NCBI GenBank assembly: GCA_018725455.1
Contig: QLUN01000055.1
Location: forward strand, 1 to 6,036
Reading direction: 5' to 3'
Source of the DNA: Chloroflexota bacterium
Lineage (GTDB): Bacteria > Chloroflexota > Dehalococcoidia > SZUA-161 > SpSt-899
Length of the DNA: 6,036 nucleotides
Every line of letters begins with the position of its first letter. The stretch's first letter is position 1. Shown piece by piece: positions 1-5,169 of the stretch. A model generated the notes under the pieces. It ran no database searches. It saw only the letters and a list, made by a program, of their open reading frames with translations, and was not told the DNA's origin. Made by a program: the position numbers and the translations under genes.

Positions 1-1
1 A

Positions 2-226
2 GGCGATTCGACTGATATTGGCATTGCTCTGGCGAAGGGGAACTTCCCTCTTGCCGCCCACAACACTGCCAAGATTTTCGGCTTTATCTGCGGGGCTGCT
101 ACATTTGGTTATATAATTGGAATTCTCAATGTTCCCGCGCTATACGGGCTCGTCCTGGTTGCTACAGGCTTCTTTCTTACTACCATCCTTCTCCACTGGA
201 TGAATCTATCCCTCGGTAAGTCATGA
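2..226 (+). CDS. C-terminal end of a polytopic membrane protein (possibly UbiA-like prenyltransferase), 5' truncated
   Basis: Reading from base 2 gives 74 uninterrupted residues ending at a TGA at 224-226; the beginning lies outside the window. The visible part starts with a polar stretch containing two aspartates (GDSTDIG) and the segment ALAKGNFPLAAHNTAK. Two hydrophobic segments follow, at about residues 24-42 and 45-65, and a short polar tail (NLSLGKS). An aspartate-rich cytoplasmic loop followed by a basic stretch and paired transmembrane helices near the C-terminus is compatible with the UbiA family of membrane prenyltransferases, which join isoprenoid chains to aromatic or other acceptors. 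The match rests on general architecture only. The membrane assignment is fairly safe, the family is not, and another multi-pass protein is possible. The next gene begins 200 bp downstream, so an operon link is unclear. Confidence 0.6.
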   Translation, partial: GDSTDIGIALAKGNFPLAAHNTAKIFGFICGAATFGYIIGILNVPALYGLVLVATGFFLTTILLHWMNLSLGKS

Positions 227-254
227 ATCCTTGCCCAGAGCAGCAGCAAGATCA

Positions 255-275
255 TCAGGGGGATTCTCCCCCTGA
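255..275. repeat. Perfect 9-bp inverted repeat (hairpin), first copy of a paired palindrome
   Basis: TCAGGGGGA (255-263) and TCCCCCTGA (267-275) are exact reverse complements around the 3-nt loop TTC. The hairpin lies 28 bp after the stop of the membrane protein gene. It is followed by ATAAAA rather than a clear run of T, so it could be a transcript-end hairpin but is not a canonical intrinsic terminator. Its core GGGGGATTCTCCCCCTGAA (258-276) recurs at 358-376, which suggests a REP-like intergenic repeat. Confidence 0.6.
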
Positions 276-357
276 ATAAAACCATCAGCGCCTCATGCAT
301 GAGTCCTGTATGCATGCGTTCGAGCCATCAGACTTTAGATGAAAAGTAGGTGATTAG

Positions 358-376
358 GGGGGATTCTCCCCCTGAA
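358..376. repeat. Second copy of the palindromic repeat, exactly 100 bp downstream
   Basis: The 19-bp sequence GGGGGATTCTCCCCCTGAA at 358-376 is identical to 258-276. Here the perfect stem is GGGGGA/TCCCCC with the loop TTC, and the outer pairs of the first copy are lost (TAG in place of TCA on the left). It ends 50 bp before the preferred start of the DAHP-synthase-domain gene and would lie in its leader if transcription begins upstream. The 227-426 gap shows no convincing gene or sigma70 promoter apart from these repeats and a short CTCATGCATGAG palindrome at 292-303. Confidence 0.6.
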
Positions 377-426
377 AACCCTGAGTAAGTGTGGCGAAGG
401 AGAAACGCTCCCCGGAGGAAGAGATA

Positions 427-852
427 ATGATCCTAGTCATGAGAAGCGACGCTACCGAAAATGACATCACCCGAGTCTCGGAGCGCATAAAGGAACTGGG
501 ATTCAAGCCGCACCTATCGAAGGGCGTCGAGCGAACCGTGATCGGCGCCATCGGGCATGAGTTTCCTGAGCTCCAGGGCATGCTCGAGGTCTTGCACGGT
601 GTTGAGGACGTATTCCCTATTCTTAAGCCATATAAACTGGCCAGCCGCGACTTTCAGCCCGCCGACACTACGATAACTGTGGGTGGCGTCACCCTGGGAA
701 GCGGTGAGCTGGTGGTGATAGCCGACCCCGTCCAATCCCTAACTTTTGACAATTTCGAACAGCTTGTGTCCCAGGTTGCTGATGTGGCGGCCTCCGTCGG
801 CCGCAGATTGGTTATGCAGCCAGTGGCGAAACCTGCCAGTCAGATTGCCTGA
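427..852 (+). CDS. Stand-alone (truncated) N-terminal ferredoxin-like domain of DAHP synthase
   Basis: The 141-residue product opens like the regulatory domain of AroF-type (class I beta) 3-deoxy-7-phosphoheptulonate synthases: MILVMRSDATENDI, then ERIKELGFKPHLSKGVERTVIGAIG at about 20-43, HGVEDVFPI at 58-66 and the linker PYKLASRDFQP at 68-78. This domain normally senses aromatic amino acids and precedes a TIM barrel that joins PEP and erythrose-4-phosphate. Here only the first barrel strand and helix remain. The usual AGPC motif with its metal-ligand cysteine reads ADPV (99-102), the later LRGGAFKPRTSPY region reads LVMQPVAKPASQIA, and the chain ends there. A full enzyme would be about 340 residues, so catalysis is excluded. 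The start is ATG 427, with GGAGG at 414-418 and 8 nt spacing. An in-frame GTG at 391 would add 12 residues not expected in the family. It may be a regulatory remnant, a partner for a separate enzyme, or a decaying pseudogene. Confidence 0.75.
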   Translation: MILVMRSDATENDITRVSERIKELGFKPHLSKGVERTVIGAIGHEFPELQGMLEVLHGVEDVFPILKPYKLASRDFQPADTTITVGGVTLGSGELVVIADPVQSLTFDNFEQLVSQVADVAASVGRRLVMQPVAKPASQIA

Positions 853-910
853 CTCGCCAGGTGAGACAGTCACCGCCGTTATGTCCACAAGAGTGGCCTC
901 CAGATCCATA

Positions 911-2035
911 CTATGTTCTCCGTCTGGCCCTCATGGCCTCTCTCACTCTCTCCTTAGCCAGCCTTTCAGCAGCCTCACGAGGGTATATCTTCTCTTTATA
1001 AGATAGATCCAGGACCGCTTTCACATTCTGACGAATTTTTTCCTTTATAGTCTGGAAAGCCTCCTCTTCAGTCCCTCTTTTCCATTCTACTACCCCGGTG
1101 ATCACACCACCGGCATTGGCAACAAAATCTGGAACCACCAGGATGCCCTTATCAGCGAGGTACTTTTCCGCCTCCAATGTAACCGCAATATTAGCCCCCG
1201 GTACTATCATTCTGGCATTAATGTCCCTAACATTCCCCATCGTGATAACATCGGGCCTGGCTCCGGGCACTAGGATGTCCACATCCAGCTTGAACAGCTC
1301 CGCTCCACTCAGAAGCTGCCCATCCTTATAGTTCCTGTTCCATAGCTTGGTCATCCTGCCCGTTTGTGGATCGACCTCCACCAGTCCGTCAAACTTGAGT
1401 CCCTCGGGGTTATAAATGCCGCCATTGATGTCAGATACCGCCACCACCCTGACTCCTTTTCCTGTCAGAAAGCGAAAGGCTGCTGTTCCCACAGCCCCAA
1501 AACCTTCAATGGCACCAGTGGCTCTTGTCAGGTCTAAATTGATGTAACCGGCGGCCATCTCTGCTGCCTCTGCAACCCCAAACCCGGTTGAACCAATTTC
1601 ATTCAGAGGAATCCCCCCGAGCTCTCGAGGCAACCCTATAGCGCGGCCGGTCTGGCGGCGAATAATAACCATCGAATGCTCATTCAGCCCCATGTCTGGT
1701 CCGGGAATGTAATCCTGGTGAGGACGCAGAAATTCGGCATACGCCCTGATGATCTCTGCCTTGTTCGGAGCCATCGGATCTCCGATGATTCCACCCTTTG
1801 CCCCACCATGGGGAATACCGGCAATCGAGTTCTTCAGTGTCATCGCCCTGGCCAGACGGATAACCTCTTCGGTGGTCAGATCAGGAACCATCCTTATGCC
1901 GCCAATTGCAGGACCAAGGGCGGTATTGTCCACCACCAGGATTCCCCGTAGATCAAGTTTCGGACTGTAAAAATACATCACCTTCTGCGGCCCAAATTCA
2001 TCAGCGTATCCGAAAATTTCTTTCTCCGCTCCCAT
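911..2035 (-). CDS. Glu/Leu/Phe/Val-family amino-acid dehydrogenase, probably not glutamate-specific
   Basis: The 374-residue enzyme should catalyse NAD(P)-linked reversible oxidative deamination of an amino acid to a 2-oxoacid and ammonia in the cytoplasm. The substrate domain contains LGPAIGGIRM (40-49), K68 in MTLKNS, the catalytic lysine K80 in GGAKGG, and D114 in PGPDMG. The Rossmann domain follows with GFGAVG (178-183) and VSDINGG (200-206), and the C-terminal substrate motif is PDFVANAGGV (302-311). The glutamate-enzyme lysine of GPxKGG is replaced by I44, and the serine after NAGGV is replaced by G314, as expected for leucine/valine/phenylalanine-type enzymes. The length is also nearer leucine dehydrogenase (about 365) than glutamate dehydrogenase (about 420). 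The start is supported by TAAGGAGGTT with a 5-nt gap to ATG. It is divergent from the GntR regulator and convergent with the DAHP-domain gene, 58 bp away. The family call is secure; the substrate is inferred. Confidence 0.93.
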   Translation of the reverse strand: MGAEKEIFGYADEFGPQKVMYFYSPKLDLRGILVVDNTALGPAIGGIRMVPDLTTEEVIRLARAMTLKNSIAGIPHGGAKGGIIGDPMAPNKAEIIRAYAEFLRPHQDYIPGPDMGLNEHSMVIIRRQTGRAIGLPRELGGIPLNEIGSTGFGVAEAAEMAAGYINLDLTRATGAIEGFGAVGTAAFRFLTGKGVRVVAVSDINGGIYNPEGLKFDGLVEVDPQTGRMTKLWNRNYKDGQLLSGAELFKLDVDILVPGARPDVITMGNVRDINARMIVPGANIAVTLEAEKYLADKGILVVPDFVANAGGVITGVVEWKRGTEEEAFQTIKEKIRQNVKAVLDLSYKEKIYPREAAERLAKERVREAMRARRRT

Positions 2036-2040
2036 CGCGT

Positions 2041-2050
2041 AACCTCCTTA
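2041..2050 (-). promoter_or_regulatory. Ribosome-binding site of the amino-acid dehydrogenase
   Basis: On the minus strand this reads TAAGGAGGTT, close to the full anti-Shine-Dalgarno complement, and lies 5 nt before the ATG at 2035. It fixes the start codon. The identical ten bases occur again 66 bp upstream in the leader (2107-2116). Confidence 0.85.
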
Positions 2051-2137
2051 ATTGTTAAAGCCGTCAACCATCAGGTTTCAACCCTCAATATCAATTCCCC
2101 GAATCAAACCTCCTTATTGAAAGGTTCCATTGACTAT

Positions 2138-2166
2138 AAGATAACAGTTACGGAAGGGATTGTCAA
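2138..2166 (-). promoter_or_regulatory. Sigma70-type promoter of the amino-acid dehydrogenase
   Basis: On the minus strand a perfect -35 box TTGACA (2166-2161) is followed after 17 bp by TATCTT (2143-2138), which matches the -10 consensus at 4 of 6 positions. Transcription would begin near 2131, giving a leader of about 95 nt. The -35 box overlaps an imperfect palindrome TTGTCAACAA (2160-2169), a plausible site for repressor control. Confidence 0.65.
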
Positions 2167-2169
2167 CAA
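2160..2169. promoter_or_regulatory. Candidate GntR-type operator over the dehydrogenase -35 box
   Basis: TTGTCAACAA has the TNGT...ACNA half-sites typical of GntR/FadR-family operators, here with a 2-bp centre. It covers the TTGACA -35 box of the minus-strand promoter, so a bound repressor would block it. The assignment is inferred from family half-site preference and from the regulator gene next door. Weaker similar pairs lie at 2227-2237 (TTGT-ACG-ACTT) and 2293-2304 (TAGT-ACGC-ACGA), with differing spacing. Confidence 0.3.
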
Positions 2170-2195
2170 AAACTATGCATTGTTGTTCGGTTCCC

Positions 2196-2211
2196 TGGCG
2201 ATAATGCGCCA
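2196..2211. promoter_or_regulatory. Inverted repeat TGGCG-N6-CGCCA in the divergent control region
   Basis: TGGCG (2196-2200) and CGCCA (2207-2211) form an exact inverted repeat around ATAATG. It sits between the two divergent promoters, upstream of both -35 boxes, where an activator or repressor dimer could contact either. The rest of the 2036-2354 gap contains no supportable gene. The 5-bp arms are short enough to occur by chance. Confidence 0.3.
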
Positions 2212-2252
2212 CCAACGCACCCTGTTTTGTACGACTTCACCGATATGCCTCC

Positions 2253-2281
2253 TTGACAGGGAGACCATTGTGTGGTAAGCT
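2253..2281 (+). promoter_or_regulatory. Possible sigma70 promoter of the GntR regulator
   Basis: A perfect TTGACA (2253-2258) is followed after 17 bp by TAAGCT (2276-2281), a weak -10 box matching 3 of 6. A better-looking AT-rich stretch, TATAAAAT, lies at 2286-2293 but is too far from this -35 box. Transcription from here would give a leader of roughly 65 nt before ATG 2355. The downstream oxidoreductase genes may share this promoter, since I see no clear promoter at 3000-3129. Confidence 0.4.
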
Positions 2282-2354
2282 AACCTATAAAATAGTACGC
2301 ACGACAGTGAACCAGCAGGCATGCATCCAGGTATTCTGAAATCTGGAGGTGGTG

Positions 2355-2999
2355 ATGATATCACAGCAGAGGAGAAATTGCGCCGACGAGGTCTTCAACA
2401 GGCTTCGACAGGCCATCATTAGCGGCGAACTGCGTCCTAACCAGCGGGTAGTGGAATCAGCGATTGCCCAGAAATTGGGGATCAGTCGTACCCCGGCACG
2501 CGAAGGCCTGAAGCAGTTGGAGATGAAAGGCTATTTGAGTAGACTGCCCACCGGTGGGCTCATAGTTACCGACCATTCTCCGGGGCAGATACGAAATCTG
2601 TATGAGATACGGGAGGCCATGGAAACCATGGCTATAAGGCTGGTCTGTCAACGGGTTACCGAGGAGCAAATAAACACCGCGAAGGAATACCATGCGCGCC
2701 TACTGGAGACCATCCGTAATCGTGATGGCGATCAGTTTATCGAGTTCAACAGCGCCTTCCACACGGGGCTGCTTGCCGCCTGTGGGAACGATCAGTTGTT
2801 TTCGCTCATCCAGTCATTCAGAGACCAATACTTCGATAGGCGTATAGCCCGCGTCTTTACTGCCAGGGACTGGCGAGTCATGAGCACCGAGCACGCAGGG
2901 ATACTGGAAGCAGTGCAGGAACGAAACGCACGCCGTGCCGAGAAGGCAGTACGCCGCCATCTCAGAACGGCCCTCAGATTGGCACTGGAGCGGCTGTAG
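2355..2999 (+). CDS. GntR-family transcriptional regulator, FadR subfamily (FCD ligand domain)
   Basis: The 214-residue protein has an N-terminal winged helix-turn-helix (about 9-73) with the hallmark segment ESAIAQKLGISRTPAREGLKQLE and a wing ending GGLIVTD. The helical FCD effector domain spans about 78-212. FCD regulators usually bind a metal through an acidic residue and histidines. Here the histidines are H136 (FNSAFH), H180 (STEHAGIL) and H202 (RRHLRTAL), but the residue four before H136 is N132 where Asp is usual. Such proteins typically sense organic acids, often pathway substrates, and repress adjacent genes. ATG 2355 is preferred: GGAGG at 2345-2349 gives 5 nt spacing, whereas the in-frame GTG codons at 2349 and 2352 overlap or abut that site. 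It is divergent from the dehydrogenase and 130 bp upstream of the oxidoreductase genes, which makes both likely targets. Confidence 0.92.
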   Translation: MISQQRRNCADEVFNRLRQAIISGELRPNQRVVESAIAQKLGISRTPAREGLKQLEMKGYLSRLPTGGLIVTDHSPGQIRNLYEIREAMETMAIRLVCQRVTEEQINTAKEYHARLLETIRNRDGDQFIEFNSAFHTGLLAACGNDQLFSLIQSFRDQYFDRRIARVFTARDWRVMSTEHAGILEAVQERNARRAEKAVRRHLRTALRLALERL

Positions 3000-3015
3000 G
3001 AGAAACATGTCAATC

Positions 3016-3052
3016 AGTCGGCAGTCCGGGGTGGGGAGAGGGACTAACGACT
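3016..3052 (+). other. Two-part stem-loop with G-rich loop between regulator and oxidoreductase genes
   Basis: AGTCG (3016-3020) pairs with CGACT (3048-3052), and AGTCC (3023-3027) pairs with GGACT (3041-3045), with a GC/AA internal loop between the two helices and a 13-nt purine-rich terminal loop, GGGGTGGGGAGAG. There is no T run, so it is not an ordinary terminator. A further small hairpin, CGGCT-AACG-AGCCG, lies at 3062-3075. Both are in the 130-bp spacer, where they could act on mRNA processing or attenuation, or be a degenerate intergenic repeat. Confidence 0.4.
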
Positions 3053-3129
3053 GAGGGCTATCGGCTAACGAGCCGCGGAGAGCAACTGAGGGAGGAGTTC
3101 TACGTCGAGCGCAACAGTGGAGGTAGAGC

Positions 3130-3372
3130 ATGCCAAAAGGGATGGTACTCTTCGATAGGGAACGCTGTAAAGGGTGCGGACTGTGCATTGCAGTCTGTCC
3201 ACGGCAGGTGCTTTCCTATTCTGGAGAATATAACCAGAGGGGGTATAATGTTACCCGGATGGAAGACCCTGATCGTTGCACGGGGTGCGCTTTCTGCGCC
3301 CTTACCTGTCCGGACGTGACGATCGAGGTTTACCGCGAGATATCCCCTGGCAAAGGGAGAAGCAATGGGTGA
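3130..3372 (+). CDS. 2-oxoacid:ferredoxin oxidoreductase, ferredoxin (delta) subunit
   Basis: The 80-residue protein is a two-cluster [4Fe-4S] ferredoxin. The first set is C13-x2-C16-x2-C19-x3-C23-P (CKGCGLCIAVCP) and the second is C50-x2-C53-x2-C56-x3-C60-P (CTGCAFCALTCP), so all eight ligands are present. The delta subunit passes electrons from the thiamine-diphosphate site of the enzyme to external ferredoxin. Its short length, lack of extra domains and position just before the alpha subunit match the small ferredoxin subunit of ketoisovalerate and 2-oxoglutarate oxidoreductases; subunit letters differ between organisms, so no symbol is given. The start is supported by GGAGG (3119-3123) with 6 nt spacing. 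Its last 8 bp overlap the alpha gene, which implies translational coupling. Confidence 0.92.
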   Translation: MPKGMVLFDRERCKGCGLCIAVCPRQVLSYSGEYNQRGYNVTRMEDPDRCTGCAFCALTCPDVTIEVYREISPGKGRSNG

Positions 3373-4447
3373 GAAGATCTTGATTGCGGGGAACGATGCC
3401 ATAGCCGAGGCGGGGATCCGCGCCGGCTGCCGCAGCTACTTCGGCTACCCGATCACTCCGCAGAATGAGCTGCTGGAATATATGTCAGCCCACATGCCAA
3501 AGGCCGGCGGGGCCTTTGTCCAGGCGGAAAGTGAGATCGGAGCGATCTATATGTGTTACGGTGCCTCCGCGGCCGGGGGGCGTACCATGACGTCATCATC
3601 CAGTCCGGGGATAAGCCTCAAGCTGGAGGGGATATCCTACCTCGCCGGCTGCGATCTTCCCTGCGTCATCGTTAACGTGGCGCGCGGCGGCCCAGGGTTG
3701 GGGAATATTGCCCCGGCTCAGGGTGATTATTTCCAGGCGACCAAGGGAGGGGGCCATGGGGACTATCGAATGGTCGTTCTTGCTCCGGCCACCATCCCGG
3801 AAGCGACGGAGTTGACGATGCTGGCCTTTGACCTGGCGGACAAGTATTGGACTCCGGTGCTGGTCCTGGTGGACGGGGTGCTGGGACAGATGATGGAGCC
3901 GGTCGAATTCTGCGAGCCAGTCGACCCGACGACCCTGCCGCTCAAGCCCTGGGCACTCACTGGGGCCCAGGGACGCCCACGCAATATCGTCACCAGCTTC
4001 TTCCTTGACCCCCATGAGCTGAGCGAAATCAATCTCAAGCGGCAGGACCGCTATCGCAGGATTGAGGCACAAGAAGTACGCTACGAAGAGTTCGAAACCG
4101 GCGATGCCACCATCGTCATCGCGGCCTATGGCACGGTGGCCCGCATCGCCAAGACCACGGTTAAGCTGGCACGGAATGAGGGCATCAAACTCGGCTTGCT
4201 GCGGCCGATCACCCTGTGGCCCTTCCCGTATGCACCGTTCCGCGCCCTATCCAACAGGGTCAAGACGATCCTCACTGTGGAGATGAGCGCCGGCCAGATG
4301 GTGGAAGACGTGCGCCTGGCCGTGGCTGAGCGAGCGGAGACGCCGTTCTATGGTGAGCTGGGCGGCATCGTGCCCACCCCCAGAGGTATCCTGAGGGAGG
4401 TAAGGAAATATGTCAGTTATGACGCCGAAAATGGTCAAAGTTTTTGA
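3365..4447 (+). CDS. vorB: 2-oxoacid (ketoisovalerate-type):ferredoxin oxidoreductase, alpha subunit VorB
   Basis: The 360-residue protein closely follows the VorB pattern: YPITP (28-32), QAESE (53-57), TSSSSPGISLKLEGISY (76-92), RGGPGLGN (107-114), QATKGGGHGDYR (124-135) and LRPITLWPFP (279-288). It holds the pyrimidine-binding domain I and the swivel domain II of the enzyme, which with the beta subunit oxidatively decarboxylates a 2-oxoacid with CoA to acyl-CoA and CO2. Family members are annotated as 3-methyl-2-oxobutanoate (2-ketoisovalerate) dehydrogenase VorB. Homologues acting on 2-oxoglutarate or other acids look similar, so the substrate is not proven. It begins inside the ferredoxin gene (8-bp overlap) with AAAGGGAG about 5 nt before ATG 3365. 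Its last 38 bp overlap the beta gene. The length is near the roughly 350 residues expected, with no sign of damage. Confidence 0.93.
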   Translation: MGEKILIAGNDAIAEAGIRAGCRSYFGYPITPQNELLEYMSAHMPKAGGAFVQAESEIGAIYMCYGASAAGGRTMTSSSSPGISLKLEGISYLAGCDLPCVIVNVARGGPGLGNIAPAQGDYFQATKGGGHGDYRMVVLAPATIPEATELTMLAFDLADKYWTPVLVLVDGVLGQMMEPVEFCEPVDPTTLPLKPWALTGAQGRPRNIVTSFFLDPHELSEINLKRQDRYRRIEAQEVRYEEFETGDATIVIAAYGTVARIAKTTVKLARNEGIKLGLLRPITLWPFPYAPFRALSNRVKTILTVEMSAGQMVEDVRLAVAERAETPFYGELGGIVPTPRGILREVRKYVSYDAENGQSF

Positions 4448-5168
4448 GCGGCCCCGGAGCCTCGCCGATATCGAGTTCACCTATTGCCCCGGTTGCCACC
4501 ATGGGCTCATCACCCGCATCATCGCCCAGGTGATCGATGAACTGGGTATTCAAGAACGCACCGTGGTGGTCGGCCCGGTCGGCTGTTCCGTCTTCGTCTA
4601 TCAGTGGTTCCGTTGTGACGGGATTCAATCGGCGCACGGACGGGCATGTGCGGTAGCAACCGGGATTAAGCGGGTCAACCCCGATCTCATCGTCTTCACC
4701 TACCAGGGGGACGGCGACCTGGCGGCTATCGGGACAGCAGAGTCGATCCACGCCGCCAATCGAGGCGAGAACATCACCGTGATCTTCATCAACAACCAGA
4801 TCTATGGAATGACCGGCGGGCAGATGGCCCCCACCACCCTGATCGGGCAGTGGGCCACCAGTTGCCCCGAGGGGAGGGATGCCGGCCTCGCCGGCTATCC
4901 GATTCGCTTCGCCGAGATAGTTGCCCAGCTTGACGCCCCGGTCTATGTGACCCGCCAATCGCTCTATGATCAGAAGCGGATTAGGGCGACAAGCCGAGCG
5001 ATCAAAAAGGCATTTCAGTACCAGGTCGAGGGCAAGGGATACTCGCTGGTGGAGATCCTGGCTAACTGCCCCACCAGTTGGCATATGAAGCCGGTGGAGT
5101 CCAATCGCTGGATCGCCGATGAGGTGGTTAAGGTATTCCCGCTTGGGGACCTGGTGGACAGGGGGTAA
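4410..5168 (+). CDS. 2-oxoacid:ferredoxin oxidoreductase, beta (thiamine-diphosphate-binding) subunit
   Basis: The 252-residue protein carries the cofactor-binding pyrophosphate domain. CPGC (26-29) supplies cysteines associated with the proximal iron-sulfur cluster. GPVGCS (55-60) and HGRACAVATGIKR (76-88) are typical family blocks. The thiamine-diphosphate motif starts at GDGD (100-103) and ends at NN (128-129), followed by YGMTGGQMAPTT (132-143). It is the partner of the VorB-like alpha subunit upstream and matches the ketoisovalerate/2-oxoglutarate branch rather than pyruvate enzymes. GGGAGG at 4395-4400 lies 9 nt before ATG 4410, which favours this start. In-frame ATGs at 4419 and 4431 are alternatives, and 4431 gives MVKVFERP, closer to the usual family N-terminus. 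The gene starts within alpha (38-bp overlap) and ends 1 bp before gamma. Confidence 0.92.
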   Translation: MSVMTPKMVKVFERPRSLADIEFTYCPGCHHGLITRIIAQVIDELGIQERTVVVGPVGCSVFVYQWFRCDGIQSAHGRACAVATGIKRVNPDLIVFTYQGDGDLAAIGTAESIHAANRGENITVIFINNQIYGMTGGQMAPTTLIGQWATSCPEGRDAGLAGYPIRFAEIVAQLDAPVYVTRQSLYDQKRIRATSRAIKKAFQYQVEGKGYSLVEILANCPTSWHMKPVESNRWIADEVVKVFPLGDLVDRG

Positions 5169-5169
5169 G

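Noticed and set aside
109..315. 68-residue minus-strand open frame
   Set aside because: It overlaps the end of the membrane protein gene and one palindrome, and has no recognisable domain; a chance frame.
255..376. CRISPR array from the repeated 19-mer
   Set aside because: There are only two copies 100 bp apart, the palindrome is strong, spacers are not regular in length and no cas gene is present.
391..426. GTG start giving 12 extra residues on the DAHP-domain protein
   Set aside because: ATG 427 has GGAGG at ideal spacing and matches the usual family N-terminus; the GTG has no comparable ribosome-binding site.
514..735. Minus-strand open frame opposite the DAHP-domain gene
   Set aside because: It is a shadow of a gene with clear family motifs on the other strand.
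1676..1970. Plus-strand open frames opposite the dehydrogenase
   Set aside because: They are antisense shadows without ribosome-binding sites or domain signals.
2173..2364. 63-residue minus-strand open frame in the divergent control region
   Set aside because: It starts from a GTG inside the regulator gene, runs through both promoter regions and resembles no family.
3028..3057. Possible G-quadruplex in the regulator-oxidoreductase spacer
   Set aside because: The first three G runs are close, but the fourth is 12 nt away, so the motif is marginal; the duplex stem explains the region better.
3596..4072. 158-residue minus-strand open frame opposite the alpha subunit
   Set aside because: Codon-bias shadow in a GC-rich gene; the plus strand has continuous VorB motifs.
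4413..5084. 223-residue minus-strand open frame opposite the beta subunit
   Set aside because: Despite its length it is a shadow of the beta gene, whose thiamine-diphosphate motif and iron-sulfur cysteines are intact.
5119..5169. Upstream extension of the gamma subunit
   Set aside because: The 17 added residues lie wholly within beta coding sequence and precede the normal family start.
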